A stretch of DNA of 60,749 bases from Acetobacter thailandicus (GTDB taxonomy: Bacteria; Pseudomonadota; Alphaproteobacteria; Acetobacterales; Acetobacteraceae). Under the pieces are notes generated by a model. That model did not search any database. It had not been told where the DNA came from and worked only from the letters and a program-made list of their open reading frames with translations. How positions within the stretch are numbered: the stretch's first letter is position 1; every line of letters starts with the position of its first letter. The stretch spans positions 1-60,749 of the forward strand of contig NZ_WOSV01000010.1 of assembly GCF_011516655.1 (NCBI RefSeq), given 5' to 3'. Below are positions 17,866 to 26,837 of this stretch, piece after piece. The position numbers and the translations under genes were made by a program.

Positions 17866-18483
17866 GTCTTCTTCGCTGTGTGTATGTGTCAGCTCAGCAG
17901 GAAAATGCAGCTCTTCAGCACTTGCCGGTAAGGGCTGTGGAATTTCCTGGCCATCGCGTTCAAGGCGCAGCGTGGCTGCCTGCACAGCAGCATTCAGGTC
18001 AGCCTGGCGGCACAGACCAATAGTAACCGGGTCACGTGGTTTAATATTGGGTGTGTTCCAGTGCTGCTTGGTACGCACTTTGCTGATGGTGTCTTTAGTG
18101 GTGCCCAGTAGTTTAACAATTTCCTGGTCATTGAGCTGCGGAAAGTTACGCAGCAGGAATGCAATGCCGTCCGGGCGGTCATGGCGTTTTGCCACAGGAG
18201 TGTAACGAGCGCCTTTTGAACGCCGCTTAACCGGATTATTGGTTGGCAAAATTTTCAGTCTGGCATCAGGATTAGCTTCGCAGCGGGTGATCTCATCCTG
18301 TGTGAGCTGGCGGTTGGCAATCGGGTCATACCCGACGATGCCCTGAGCGACTTCGCCATCGGCAATAGCCTGGACCTCAAGAGGGTGCAGGCCGCAAAAT
18401 TCAGCCACCTGAATAAAGCTCAGGGCTGTCTTTTCAATGAGCCACACAGCGGTGGCTTTTGGCATCAGCGGTAACGTTGTCAT
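17863..18483 (-). CDS. trcR: TrcR-like cell-cycle transcriptional regulator (DUF1013)
   Basis: A 206-residue protein with the DUF1013 sequence: LPLMPKATAVWLIEKTALSF at the N-terminus, an FCGLHPLEVQAIADGEV helical segment, YDPIANRQLTQDEI, and a helix-turn-helix-like stretch IVKLLGTTKDTISKVRTKQH. DUF1013 is nearly confined to Alphaproteobacteria; in Caulobacter the family member TrcR has been described as an RNA-polymerase-binding regulator linked to CtrA-dependent expression. Here it stands alone between two terminators. The C-terminus (~165-206) is acidic and likely flexible. Confidence 0.85.
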   Translation of the reverse strand: MTTLPLMPKATAVWLIEKTALSFIQVAEFCGLHPLEVQAIADGEVAQGIVGYDPIANRQLTQDEITRCEANPDARLKILPTNNPVKRRSKGARYTPVAKRHDRPDGIAFLLRNFPQLNDQEIVKLLGTTKDTISKVRTKQHWNTPNIKPRDPVTIGLCRQADLNAAVQAATLRLERDGQEIPQPLPASAEELHFPAELTHTHSEED

Positions 18484-18642
18484 CGGTTTATCCTGTCGTC
18501 GGGCAGCGGCTTATGCAGGCACCGGTCAGTTTACGACGGTTCGGAGCGTTCCGAAGAGGGTGCGTGCGTGCCAGCGTACTATGCAGGCGTTGATATGGGG
18601 GAGGGGAGTGCGTGAGGTCAAGACGCAAATGCATCAATATAA

Positions 18643-18673
18643 AAAAAGGAGGGGTAAAAACCCCTCCTTTTTT
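18643..18673. terminator. Bidirectional terminator
   Basis: A GGAGGGG (18648-18654) / CCCCTCC (18661-18667) stem with A-run before and T-run after. It lies 23 bases past the end of the hsp20 gene on the minus strand. Confidence 0.8.
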
Positions 18674-18695
18674 CTAATCTTTAAGGCTGATGCAG

Positions 18696-19178
18696 CTATG
18701 CGGCTACAGTTGCGAGCTGTGTTGCCGCGGCTTCAACCGGCAGGGATTCGGAGGTTGCTGCTCCTGTACTAATGGCAATACGACGCGGCTTGAGTGCCTC
18801 AGGCACGACCTGCCGCACAGAAACAGAGAGAAGACCATTGTCCATTCTGGCTTCTATAACCTCAGCATGGTCAGCCAGAGCAAAGCGCCGTTCGAATGCC
18901 CGGCGTGCAATGCCCCGGTGTAAAACTTCACCTGTTTTTGGCTGCTCGCCAACACGGCCGGAGACAATCAGCGTGTTATCCTGCACAACGAGCTCAATAT
19001 CGTCAGGGGAAAACCCGGCGACTGCCATTGTCAGGCTGTAACTGTCGTTTCCTGTTTTAGAAATATCATAGGGAGGATAGCTTGCGGTCGACGTATTGCG
19101 CGCTGCTGTATCCATCACCTGTGCCAGCCTGTCAAAACCAATGGCTGAACGAAACAGGGGGGCAAAATCGTAAGACAT
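18696..19178 (-). CDS. Small heat-shock protein, Hsp20/IbpA type
   Basis: A 160-residue alpha-crystallin-domain chaperone that holds unfolding proteins for refolding. Landmarks: MSYDFAPLFRSAIGFDRL at the start (as in IbpA: Leu-x-Pro-Leu-x-Arg-x-x-x-Gly-Phe-Asp), NSYSLTMAVAGFSPDDIEL, LIVSGRV, HRGIARRAFERRFALADH, and MDNGLLSVSVRQVVPEALKP containing the GxLxV-type core followed by P-E. The ATG at 19178 is preceded by GAGGAGG and a run of eight T; a longer in-frame start at 19292 would encode the leader and is rejected. The leader can hide the ribosome-binding site (see regulatory entry). Confidence 0.92.
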   Translation of the reverse strand: MSYDFAPLFRSAIGFDRLAQVMDTAARNTSTASYPPYDISKTGNDSYSLTMAVAGFSPDDIELVVQDNTLIVSGRVGEQPKTGEVLHRGIARRAFERRFALADHAEVIEARMDNGLLSVSVRQVVPEALKPRRIAISTGAATSESLPVEAAATQLATVAA

Positions 19179-19184
19179 AAAAAA

Positions 19185-19239
19185 AACCTCCTCATCTGGC
19201 AAGGTCAGACCGTCACTATGCTCCCGTGTGGCAAGCATA
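19185..19239 (-). promoter_or_regulatory. Possible ROSE-like RNA thermometer before hsp20
   Basis: On the minus strand the leader can fold TATGCT with AGCATA (19217-19239) and then a hairpin GACCTTGCC-AGAT-GAGGAGGTT (19185-19206), in which the Shine-Dalgarno GGAGG pairs with ACCTTGC. A UUGC-type strand opposite the ribosome-binding site just before an Hsp20 gene is the layout of alphaproteobacterial ROSE elements. Only the pairing is seen; temperature response is inferred. Confidence 0.45.
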
Positions 19240-19305
19240 ATAGGGTCATTACGTTGTTTTATGGCAAAACCCCGTTTGGGCGTTTGTGCCATATACCAGA
19301 CATGG

Positions 19306-19336
19306 AAAACCCCGCTCCCTCTTTCAAGGGGCGGGG
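19306..19336 (-). terminator. Terminator after rpmE
   Basis: CCCCGC (19310-19315) and GCGGGG (19331-19336) form the base of an imperfect hairpin. On the minus strand it is followed by TTTTCC. Confidence 0.7.
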
Positions 19337-19366
19337 CTGAAGCAAGTTCTGCCAGAAGGCAAAATT

Positions 19367-19594
19367 TTATTTCTTGCGAGAACCGATGCCGGCAAAGCGT
19401 TTGTTGAACTTTGCAACCTGGCCCCCGGTGTCCATCATACGCTGAACGCCGGTCCAGGCGGGGTGAGATTTTGTGTCAACATCGAGGCGCAGTGTGCTGC
19501 CTTCTGAGCCATAGCATGAGCGTGTTTTATACTCGCTGCCATCGGTCATGACGACGTTAATTTCGTGATAGTCAGGGTGAATGCCGGTTTTCAT
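19367..19594 (-). CDS. rpmE: 50S ribosomal protein L31
   Basis: A 75-residue L31. It begins [20 protein letters not shown], has the conserved [21 protein letters not shown] (cited in part) and ends [13 protein letters not shown]. It has a single cysteine (SCYG) rather than the CxxC zinc ligands, so it is the zinc-independent (C-minus) form within the type A family. The ATG at 19594 matches the family start; an in-frame start 75 bases upstream would add an implausible extension. Confidence 0.93.
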   Translation of the reverse strand: MKTGIHPDYHEINVVMTDGSEYKTRSCYGSEGSTLRLDVDTKSHPAWTGVQRMMDTGGQVAKFNKRFAGIGSRKK

Positions 19595-19875
19595 GTTAAA
19601 AATCTTTCTGTTCAGGCAAGGTTGTCCCGATGCCGACCGGGATATGCGTGCGTGTGCATATAGCCGCACGTTGCAAAGTGATCAACTGTTCTTATTCAAA
19701 CTTATCATCAGACAGGTATATTTTATGTAAAACCAGGTCACAGATGAAGCGATAAAGAAAATTTAATCTTAAAAACAGATGTTAATTTAATCTTTTCTTT
19801 TCTAGTCTAAGCTGGCCATGCCGTAATTTATTCTTTAACTACGGCAGGTCTCTCATGTGATAACAGGGGTTTTTT

Positions 19876-20337
19876 ATGGCTGAGTCCAAGTTGAAAGTGC
19901 ATACGCCGGGCTGGGTTTCTGAGTTTCGTGCTTTTATTATGCGCGGAAGTGTTGTCGACCTGGCTGTTGGTGTCATTGTCGGTGCTGCTTTTACCGGTGT
20001 TGTAAACAGTCTGGTAAAAGATGTATTTAACCCCGTTATTGGTTTAATTATTGGTGGTATCGACTTTTCAAACGTTTTTATCACCCTTAAGGGCCCGCAC
20101 GTTACCTCTCTGGCTGAAGCGCAGAAGGTTGGGGCTGTTACCATTAACCTTGGTATGTTCCTGAATGCGATTATTCAGTTTCTGATTACCGCTATGGTCA
20201 TTTTCTGGGTGATTAAGGCTTTAACTAAAATGCATGTCCGTGAGGATGCAAAACCAGCAGCACCGCCGGCTCCGACCAAAACTGAGATTTTGCTTGAGCA
20301 AATTCGCGACGAACTGGCATCTAAACGCGCTGAGTGA
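19876..20337 (+). CDS. mscL: Large-conductance mechanosensitive channel
   Basis: A 153-residue homopentameric inner-membrane channel that opens under membrane tension in hypo-osmotic shock. The family start FRAFIMRGSVVDLAVGVIVG forms the pore helix TM1 with Gly- and Ala-lined positions; TM2 is FLNAIIQFLITAMVIFWVIK, and the C-terminal helical bundle ends KTEILLEQIRDELASK. A loop of about 40 residues connects the helices. The gene has its own terminator at 20362 and is followed by a small lipoprotein gene. Confidence 0.95.
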   Translation: MAESKLKVHTPGWVSEFRAFIMRGSVVDLAVGVIVGAAFTGVVNSLVKDVFNPVIGLIIGGIDFSNVFITLKGPHVTSLAEAQKVGAVTINLGMFLNAIIQFLITAMVIFWVIKALTKMHVREDAKPAAPPAPTKTEILLEQIRDELASKRAE

Positions 20338-20361
20338 TAGGTGTTAAGCTTGTCGTGGATC

Positions 20362-20400
20362 AAAAAAGCCTGTGACAATGTTGTCGTAGCAGGCTTTTTT
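20362..20400 (+). terminator. Terminator after mscL
   Basis: AAAAAAGCCTG (from 20362) pairs with CAGGCTTTTTT (ending 20400) across a long loop, giving a GC core with a six-base T-run. Confidence 0.8.
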
Positions 20401-20419
20401 ACCATATTGAGCAAGCTTA

Positions 20420-20761
20420 ATGACTAATTTTAAAAAATATATTTCTACTTATTTTACAAAGCGCATCACAGTGGTGGTGCTTTTATCTGTGACCCTGCTG
20501 GGTGGCTGTCAGACACATCCCCGGGGGCTTGACCTGACGCCCACGCCACGCACGCTGGTATACTCTTATATTATTGCCAATGGGATGGCACGCGGACGTA
20601 TTATGAGAGGCGCGGTCAGCCATGAGCAGCTTATAGCCCTGGCCAAAATTGATCGTCAGGCGTTGCTGAGTATTCTCATCGCGCAGAGATATCCCTCTCA
20701 CAGGAATTTCCATCTGGCGGAAGATGCCGTCATTGCTTACCTGGCGGCTATTGAGAGTTAA
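20420..20761 (+). CDS. Predicted small lipoprotein, unknown function
   Basis: A 113-residue protein with a basic start (MTNFKKYISTYFTKR), a hydrophobic stretch and a lipobox LLGGC, predicting cleavage before Cys30 and lipid attachment. The mature part, about 84 residues, is mainly helical, with IIANGMARGRIMRGAVS and AEDAVIAYLAAIES. I do not recognise the family. The start lies 19 bases past the mscL terminator. After the stop, 291 bases without a gene hold only the porin terminator. Confidence 0.7.
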   Translation: MTNFKKYISTYFTKRITVVVLLSVTLLGGCQTHPRGLDLTPTPRTLVYSYIIANGMARGRIMRGAVSHEQLIALAKIDRQALLSILIAQRYPSHRNFHLAEDAVIAYLAAIES

Positions 20762-20982
20762 ATACCCTCAGCATATTCAGGTTAGTGACCCGTTATTATA
20801 GTCAAATCAATGATATTTTCATCTGACCTGAAACGGGTTCTGATAGAAAGAGCCTTGTGGTTTTTATGGTCGCATAGCCTCTTTGAGGCTGTATTTTTAT
20901 TTGCCCGGGCCATTTCGTCGGTCGTCTCTTCGGGAGCAGCCGCACAATAATACACGGTTGTCTCTTGGTTGTTGTTATCTGA

Positions 20983-21017
20983 TAAAAAAAGCTCTGCCGG
21001 CATAAAGCCGGCAGAGC
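20983..21017 (-). terminator. Terminator of the porin gene
   Basis: A perfect 11-base stem (GCTCTGCCGGC at 20991-21001, complement at 21007-21017) with loop ATAAA. On the minus strand it is followed by seven T. The rest of the 20762-21052 interval shows no convincing gene; frames reading through it overlap the porin terminator and lack family features. Confidence 0.9.
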
Positions 21018-21052
21018 CTGATCGTATTGAAACGCAAAAGAAATGATGTGTT

Positions 21053-22768
21053 TTACTGGAATGGCATATAGCGCAAAGAAACAAAGGCCATATTGTCGTC
21101 TGTATGCGGGCGGCCACCAATGCCAGAGAAACCGGCAACATCTGTGTGAGAGAACTGAGCGCCCAGAGCAAGTGTACCATAGGCTCCCTGGCTGTAACGC
21201 CACCAGAAACCAAGGGTGCCCTGAGCGACCCTTTTGATATTTGCATTACATGTCAGCGGGCTGTCCTCTATGTTACAGCCAGCCACATTAAACAGTGAGT
21301 TACCATAACCGTAAGCTTTACCGTTCACACTATATGAGCTGCGGCTCAGGATTTGCTCCATACCGCCATAAGCATAAACGTCGATGGTTTTGGTGGGGTG
21401 ACCAATCAGGCCAACCAGAGCCTGGGCTTCTGGCAGAGGGGCTGGTGAGCCGTTCATGCGGGTTGTGGCATCTGGCAGGTTAGATGTACCATAGCGCCCG
21501 ATACCGTAGCCGGCGAGGCCTGAAGCTTCGAAGTCAAATTTGTGCTTGATAATCGGGATAATCATACCACCGCCACCGCCACCGGCGACTGCAGTATTGC
21601 TTTTGCCGCCACCGACATGGCTAACGCGATCATGCAGGAAGCGCAGAAGACCATAAGCCTCAAAGTGGCCAAAGCTTGGGTCAGCTGTTCCCTTCAGGAT
21701 AACGTCGGGAGCAACATCGGTAGAGTAGGTTGTGGTTGAGTTGTAAACCTGACCACCGGCGTTGTTGTAAGTGATCTTCTTGCCTTCTGGCGTGTAGACC
21801 GTGCCTCCCCAGATAGATTGTGGGTTTTCGATCGAAAGACCAACATGATATTCGTGGTTGTGGAAGCCCTTAACAATGCGCACACCGGTATTTCGGGTCC
21901 AGGTAAAGCCAGGAATATACTGTGCGTCGATAACCAGCGGTACTTCTTCGCTACGTACAGCCATGCCTTTTTTAAACATGGTTGCCATAGACCATGACTG
22001 GCCGCCCATAACATAGAAGTCGTTGCCGCGGTCTTCATAAACGCCATACATCAGGCGTGAGCGCAGAACGTAACTGTTGCTCTGTCGTGAGTTGGATGAA
22101 GAGCCTGCACCCTGGAAGTCAAGCTCGGTATAGCCTGAGACGCTTTTTGTGTCAGAGATATTGGCGCCCACAAGTGCGGAGAAACGGCTCTGACGTTCAG
22201 ACTGATGATACTCATTAATATGAGCATTGGGGCTTTGTTTCCAGGGGATGGTAGCAAAATTTGAACTGATATCTGAGGTTTCGTTTCTTGAACGGAACAT
22301 GCCGGCCATTTCAACAAAGCCACCCAGGGTAATAGAGATACGCCCTACGTTAAATTGTCCTTTATGCAGAAAGTTTTTCTCAGAAGATGCTGCTGACTGA
22401 GGGACAGGCATACCGGTGATGCTGGCATAGCTGGTTGGAGAATTTTTTCTGTCAGATGGCCCGATTGTCAGGAAAGGACGTTTTGACAGTTCTGCGTTGT
22501 CGCTAAATCTGATTGGTCCGTCTATTTTTTCCTGGCCGACACGATGCATGTGTTCAGCGGTGATTTTTTTAAGCCTGAAAATCTCCTGGTCACGTTTGGC
22601 CTGGTGAACCTTCATTTGCTGAAGTTGGTTCTGCATATTTCTGATTTGCTGCTCCATCATTTCTATCTGAGATGGTGCTGCATAAGCACTGTGTGCTTCG
22701 AGGGTCAGACAGGATATAACCGAGGCAGAGATAAAAAGTTTATGTTTTAACAGCCGCGCGCCCAGCAA
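21053..22768 (-). CDS. Outer-membrane porin with N-terminal coiled coil (DcaP-like)
   Basis: A 571-residue outer-membrane protein. The first ~30 residues form a signal peptide ending AHSAYAA. Then comes a heptad-rich coiled coil (about residues 35-75, IEMMEQQIRNMQNQLQQMKV), a spacer, and a long beta-rich region with alternating aromatic strands (RSRLMYGVYEDRGNDFYVMG, GQSWSMATMFK) that ends in a terminal Phe-like strand, VSLRYMPFQ. This layout is that of DcaP-type trimeric porins, in which the coiled coil lies in the periplasm. The loop TAVAGGGGGGM is unusually glycine-rich. The substrate is unknown. Confidence 0.75.
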   Translation of the reverse strand: MLGARLLKHKLFISASVISCLTLEAHSAYAAPSQIEMMEQQIRNMQNQLQQMKVHQAKRDQEIFRLKKITAEHMHRVGQEKIDGPIRFSDNAELSKRPFLTIGPSDRKNSPTSYASITGMPVPQSAASSEKNFLHKGQFNVGRISITLGGFVEMAGMFRSRNETSDISSNFATIPWKQSPNAHINEYHQSERQSRFSALVGANISDTKSVSGYTELDFQGAGSSSNSRQSNSYVLRSRLMYGVYEDRGNDFYVMGGQSWSMATMFKKGMAVRSEEVPLVIDAQYIPGFTWTRNTGVRIVKGFHNHEYHVGLSIENPQSIWGGTVYTPEGKKITYNNAGGQVYNSTTTYSTDVAPDVILKGTADPSFGHFEAYGLLRFLHDRVSHVGGGKSNTAVAGGGGGGMIIPIIKHKFDFEASGLAGYGIGRYGTSNLPDATTRMNGSPAPLPEAQALVGLIGHPTKTIDVYAYGGMEQILSRSSYSVNGKAYGYGNSLFNVAGCNIEDSPLTCNANIKRVAQGTLGFWWRYSQGAYGTLALGAQFSHTDVAGFSGIGGRPHTDDNMAFVSLRYMPFQ

Positions 22769-22905
22769 TGTTGCTACTCCAGATCAGGGAAACTTCCTGC
22801 TCTGTTAGGCTATTTGTATCGCGTTGAATGAGAAGGTTTTATGACAATTATTCCGTAGTGGAAACGGAGTGACAGCGCTGTTAATTTATGAAAAATATTT
22901 ACATA

Positions 22906-22947
22906 AAAATGGCCACGGCACAGGATTTTTTGTCTTGTACCGTGACC
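22906..22947 (-). terminator. Terminator after secF
   Basis: An imperfect long stem, GGCCACGGCACA (22911-22922) against TGTACCGTGACC (22936-22947). On the minus strand it is followed by TTTTTATG. It insulates secF from the porin promoter. Confidence 0.6.
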
Positions 22948-22962
22948 TGAGAGCAACGTTTT

Positions 22963-23892
22963 TTATGATGGCGTGCTGGCACCACGTCTCAGGCGCTTTT
23001 CTCCCATAAACAGGAGAAGAGGGGCTGCAATGAAAATAGAAGAAGATGTGCCAACAACAATGCCAAAAAGCATGGTCCAGGCGAAGCCTGAAAGCGTTGC
23101 TCCGCCAAACAGGGCCAGAGGCAGTGTCGCCAGAAAAACAGTTGAGGATGTGCCCAGCGTACGGTTGAGCGTTTCATTAATAGAAAGGTCGAGCAGTTCT
23201 CTCAGGGGCATTGTGCGGTATTTGCGCAGGTTTTCACGTACCCGGTCATACACCACAACTTTGTCGTTCGTTGAATACCCCAGAATGGTCAGAATAGCTG
23301 CCACCATAACCAGGTCAAATTCAAATCCGGTAACGACCAGGAAACCAACTGTTTTTGTCAGGTCGAGCACAAGGGTAATAACCGCACTCAGCGCAAACTC
23401 CCACTCAAAGCGAACCCAGATATAAATCAGAATCATCCCAAGGCTGAGTACCAGAGCCAGAATGCCGTTGCGGAACAGCTCCGCAGAGACAGATGCCCCT
23501 ACAGCATCAGCTCTGATAACCGTTGCACCGGGCTGGGCTTCATTGATGGCATGGCGAACAGTGTCAACAACAGCTTCAGTTTTCTGGCCTGCTGCTGTGT
23601 CGAGCCTGATCAGAACATCTTTGTCACTGCCAAAGGTCTGAATAGAGGCATGCTCAACACCAGAGCTGGCCAGCGCATGGCGCAGCCTGGCAAAGTCAGC
23701 ATTGTCCGGGGTTTTTGCTTCAACAACAATGCCACCACGAAAGTCGAGCCCCAGGGTCAGACCCGGGTAAAAGAACAGCCCGAGTGATGCCAGTGACAAC
23801 ACGGCAGAGGTAATGAGGCCGGCGAAGCGCCCGCGCATAAAGTTGATATGAGTGTCTTTGCGAACAAAGCGCAGAAGAGGACGTCCGAACAT
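22963..23892 (-). CDS. secF: Protein translocase subunit SecF
   Basis: A 309-residue inner-membrane protein that, with SecD, uses the proton motive force to complete export through SecYEG. Six membrane segments are expected. The SecF signature GLDFRGGIVVEAK follows TM1, ILTILGYSTNDKVVVYDRVREN lies between TM4 and TM5 (cited in part), and ETLNRTLGTSSTVFLATLPL follows. The gene lies 15 bases after secD in the same direction. Confidence 0.95.
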   Translation of the reverse strand: MFGRPLLRFVRKDTHINFMRGRFAGLITSAVLSLASLGLFFYPGLTLGLDFRGGIVVEAKTPDNADFARLRHALASSGVEHASIQTFGSDKDVLIRLDTAAGQKTEAVVDTVRHAINEAQPGATVIRADAVGASVSAELFRNGILALVLSLGMILIYIWVRFEWEFALSAVITLVLDLTKTVGFLVVTGFEFDLVMVAAILTILGYSTNDKVVVYDRVRENLRKYRTMPLRELLDLSINETLNRTLGTSSTVFLATLPLALFGGATLSGFAWTMLFGIVVGTSSSIFIAAPLLLFMGEKRLRRGASTPS

Positions 23893-23907
23893 ATGATGCG
23901 CCTCGTC

Positions 23908-25473
23908 TCAGACCGGCAGGCTTGCCGGGCGCGTCAGAGCGTACCAGCGAACCATAAGCAGTCGGGAAAGGAAGAGAGTGGTAAACAGGGTGGTGACAAT
24001 ACCAATGGTAATTGTCAGGGCAAAACCTTTGACCGGGCCTGTGCCGAACACAAACAGCATGACGTGTGCCAGCAGGGCTGTCGCATTACTGTCTACGATA
24101 GTTGATGTAGCCCGTTCAAACCCGACCTGCATCGCGTTGAGAGGGCTGCGGCCCCGCGCCACCTCTTCACGTATACGCTCATTGATCAGGATATTGGCAT
24201 CAACCGCCATGCCCAGGGTCAGAAGCATACCGGCCATTCCTGGCAGGGTCAGTGTGGCTTCAAACAGCGAGAGAATAGCCATCATCAGCACCAGGTTGGC
24301 CAGCAGAGCAATATTGGCATACCAGCCAAAACGGCCATAAAACAGTGCCATAAATACAATAACCAGGACGAAGCCTGTTGCCAGGCTAAACATACCGGCA
24401 CGGATAGAGGCAGCACCCAGTGACGGGCCAATGGTACGTTGTTCAACAACGGTCAGTGGGGCGGGCAGAGCGCCGGCATTAAGCATCAGGGCCAGGTTTG
24501 TAGCGCTGTCTTTATTAAAGCCACCGGTAATCTGACCATTTCCGCCAGTTATCGGGCCTCTGATAACAGCGGCTTCAACGACCTTATTGTCGAGCACAAT
24601 TGCAAAGCGTTCGCCAACGTGAGCGCGTGTGATGTCTGAGAAAGCATGAGCCCCGGTTGAGTCGAGTGAGAAAGCAACCGCCCAGCCACCGCTGTCAGAA
24701 TCAATTGTTGCTGCCGCATTTGTCAGGCTCGTACCGTCGACATCCACGTGGTCGTAGACCGGCAGAGTCGTGCTGTCGTTTGAGTCATACATCGGCAGCA
24801 GAGTAACGCCAGGAGGCGGAGCCGAGGCGTGCATCGGGTTGGCATCAACCAGCCTGAAGGTCATTTTGGCTGTTGTGCCAAGCAGGTTTTTAATCCGTTC
24901 AGGATCACTGACGCCAGGCAGCTCTACTACAATACGGTCATCACCCTGGCGCGTAATTTCAGGGTCAATCGCGCCCGTTCCGTCGATACGGCGGCGGACA
25001 ATTTCAATCGACTGGGCAATGGCTGAGCGCGCGCGCGCTTCCATAGCTTCAGGCGAGAGTGTCAGGGCAATGGTGCCGTTCGGCCCGGCCGTTACAGTAA
25101 ATTCGTGTGGGGCGGCCTGAGGCATTTTACGCAGAACAGCCAGGTCAGCCTCAGTTTCTGAGGGCACACGTGGCGTAAACGTAACTGCGCTTTTGTCCGT
25201 GTCGACGGTGATATTGCGGTAGCCAAGCTGGGCCTGAAGCAATGTTGAACGCATGTTGTCGGCCAGTGCCTGTAACCGGTCGTGCGTCAGGCTTTTCAGA
25301 TCGATCTGCATAAGCAGATAGGAGCCACCGCGAAGGTCCAGTCCGAGATGGACCTGGCGCCAGGGGATGGAGGGGACGGGCTTGCGCAGGCCATTGGGGA
25401 GGCAAAGCAGCAGACCTGCCAGGCACACACCTAAAACCAGGGCCATCTTAAGTCGGCTGTAGTACATTCTCAC
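23908..25473 (-). CDS. secD: Protein translocase subunit SecD
   Basis: A 521-residue partner of SecF. After TM1 comes LGLDLRGGSYLLMQIDLKS, then a large periplasmic domain with EIVRRRIDGTGAIDPEITRQ, GDDRIVVELPG and, in the C-terminal half, LTLPGMAGMLLTLGMAVDAN and NERIREEVARG, the conserved TM4-TM5 region. The gene is followed directly by secF. No yajC homologue precedes it, although yajC-secD-secF is a frequent order. The 228 bases between its start and the GTG at 25702 hold no gene, only the divergent promoter space. Confidence 0.95.
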   Translation of the reverse strand: MRMYYSRLKMALVLGVCLAGLLLCLPNGLRKPVPSIPWRQVHLGLDLRGGSYLLMQIDLKSLTHDRLQALADNMRSTLLQAQLGYRNITVDTDKSAVTFTPRVPSETEADLAVLRKMPQAAPHEFTVTAGPNGTIALTLSPEAMEARARSAIAQSIEIVRRRIDGTGAIDPEITRQGDDRIVVELPGVSDPERIKNLLGTTAKMTFRLVDANPMHASAPPPGVTLLPMYDSNDSTTLPVYDHVDVDGTSLTNAAATIDSDSGGWAVAFSLDSTGAHAFSDITRAHVGERFAIVLDNKVVEAAVIRGPITGGNGQITGGFNKDSATNLALMLNAGALPAPLTVVEQRTIGPSLGAASIRAGMFSLATGFVLVIVFMALFYGRFGWYANIALLANLVLMMAILSLFEATLTLPGMAGMLLTLGMAVDANILINERIREEVARGRSPLNAMQVGFERATSTIVDSNATALLAHVMLFVFGTGPVKGFALTITIGIVTTLFTTLFLSRLLMVRWYALTRPASLPV

Positions 25474-25761
25474 CTGAAATTGTCAGTTTGGGTTGGCGAA
25501 ACATGCCGCTCTCTGCCAGATGATGCAACACTCGTCAGCCATAAACCCATCGTTTATGATATATTTTATGGTGAACTGTGTCTCGTCTGCCTGTTTTGTG
25601 CAGGCAGGGGAAATCTCAGGCTGGTGTGCAAAATGCCGTGCTGTGGTTTTATAAGGTGGTAAAATTAAGCCATAGTAGAATGGCAGATCAGGACAGGGCG
25701 CGTGGCAGGTGTTGCAAAGCCGCGATACAGGAGAGCACGCCCGTTGAGGCGGAGAAGAAAA

Positions 25762-26742
25762 GTGCAGAAAAAATTGCGGACAGGCGTTATCGGAGCCGGA
25801 CATTTCGGGCGTTATCATGCGCTTAAGGTCGGAAGTGTGGCCCGTGAGGTGCTGGCTGGTGTGTATGACCCGGATTCGCAGCGTGCTGCCCTGGTGGCTT
25901 CAGAGGCGCAATGCCCTGTGTTTGATACAGCCGAGGCCTTATTTGCTTTGTGCGATGCCGTGGTGATTGCTGCACCGGCAGAATTTCATTTCGACCTGGC
26001 TGTTAAAGCTCTGCGAGCAGGCAAACATGTGCTGGTTGAAAAGCCGGTTGCGGCTACTCTTGAACAGGCTGACCAGCTTGTGGCTCTCTCTGATGAGACG
26101 TGTCTGGTCTGTCAGGTCGGGCATTTGCTGCGTTATTCCGCTGAGCATGCCGCGATTACGCAGCGTATTACGCGTCCTCTTTACATAGAGGCGACACGTA
26201 TCGCGCCCTTCAAACCACGCGGCACAGATGTATCCGTTATTCTTGACCTGATGATTCATGATCTGGATCTGGTGATGGCGATTGTCGATAGCCCTATCGC
26301 GCAGGTTGATGCCCTTGGGGCAGCGGTGAGCTCAGATCATGAGGATATCGCTAATGCGCGGGTGCGCTTTGAAAACGGCTGCGTCGCAACGATTACAGCC
26401 AGCAGAATTTCTCTCAAAACTGAGCGCAGAATGCGCCTGTTCTCGCAGGAGGGTTATCTGTCAGCTGATTTTGGTAAGCGCGAACTGGTGATGATAGGGC
26501 GCGAGCGTGGCCTGCCTTTACCTGGCACAGGGGGCTTCAGACGAGAATCGATGACCTGGAAGGAAAGTGATTCGCTGCACGCTGAGCATGAGGCTTTTGT
26601 TGCGGCCTGCCTGGATGGGGCTCCGGTCGTGGTTGACGCACGTGCGGGCCGGCGCGCGCTTGAGGCTGCGCTGCTGGTTGCTGAGGGAATTGAAACGACG
26701 CGGCGTCGTATGGAATTGTCTGGCCTGATTCAGGAGGGCTAA
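25762..26742 (+). CDS. Gfo/Idh/MocA-family NAD(P)-dependent oxidoreductase
   Basis: A ~326-residue oxidoreductase with an N-terminal Rossmann fold (LRTGVIGAGHFGRYHALK) and the family motif HVLVEKPVAATLEQADQLV, where E-K-P contains the catalytic lysine. The second domain has MIHDLDLVMAIV with the expected aspartate/histidine, and NARVRFENGCVATITASR. Substrates in this family are usually sugars or sugar derivatives; the exact one is not evident. I place the start at GTG 25762, which has GGAG eight bases upstream and begins right before the Rossmann strand; an in-frame GTG at 25702 would add an Arg-rich 20-residue extension. Confidence 0.85.
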   Translation: MQKKLRTGVIGAGHFGRYHALKVGSVAREVLAGVYDPDSQRAALVASEAQCPVFDTAEALFALCDAVVIAAPAEFHFDLAVKALRAGKHVLVEKPVAATLEQADQLVALSDETCLVCQVGHLLRYSAEHAAITQRITRPLYIEATRIAPFKPRGTDVSVILDLMIHDLDLVMAIVDSPIAQVDALGAAVSSDHEDIANARVRFENGCVATITASRISLKTERRMRLFSQEGYLSADFGKRELVMIGRERGLPLPGTGGFRRESMTWKESDSLHAEHEAFVAACLDGAPVVVDARAGRRALEAALLVAEGIETTRRRMELSGLIQEG

Positions 26743-26837
26743 GAAGAGAGGTGACTTTTTTTTAATTTTCAGGAATCCGCTGAAAACCGCAGCAAAAGTG
26801 AGATGCAAGTTTTTTTCGTGGGCAATGTGTAAAAAAA

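Noticed and set aside
19179..19292. N-terminal 38-residue extension of the Hsp20 frame
   Set aside because: The ATG at 19178 has a strong ribosome-binding site and the family N-terminus; the upstream part forms RNA stems and contains AT-rich leader sequence.
20782..21246. Minus-strand open frame reaching into the porin 3' end
   Set aside because: It runs through the porin terminator and out of frame with the porin; composition is not protein-like and there is no ribosome-binding site.
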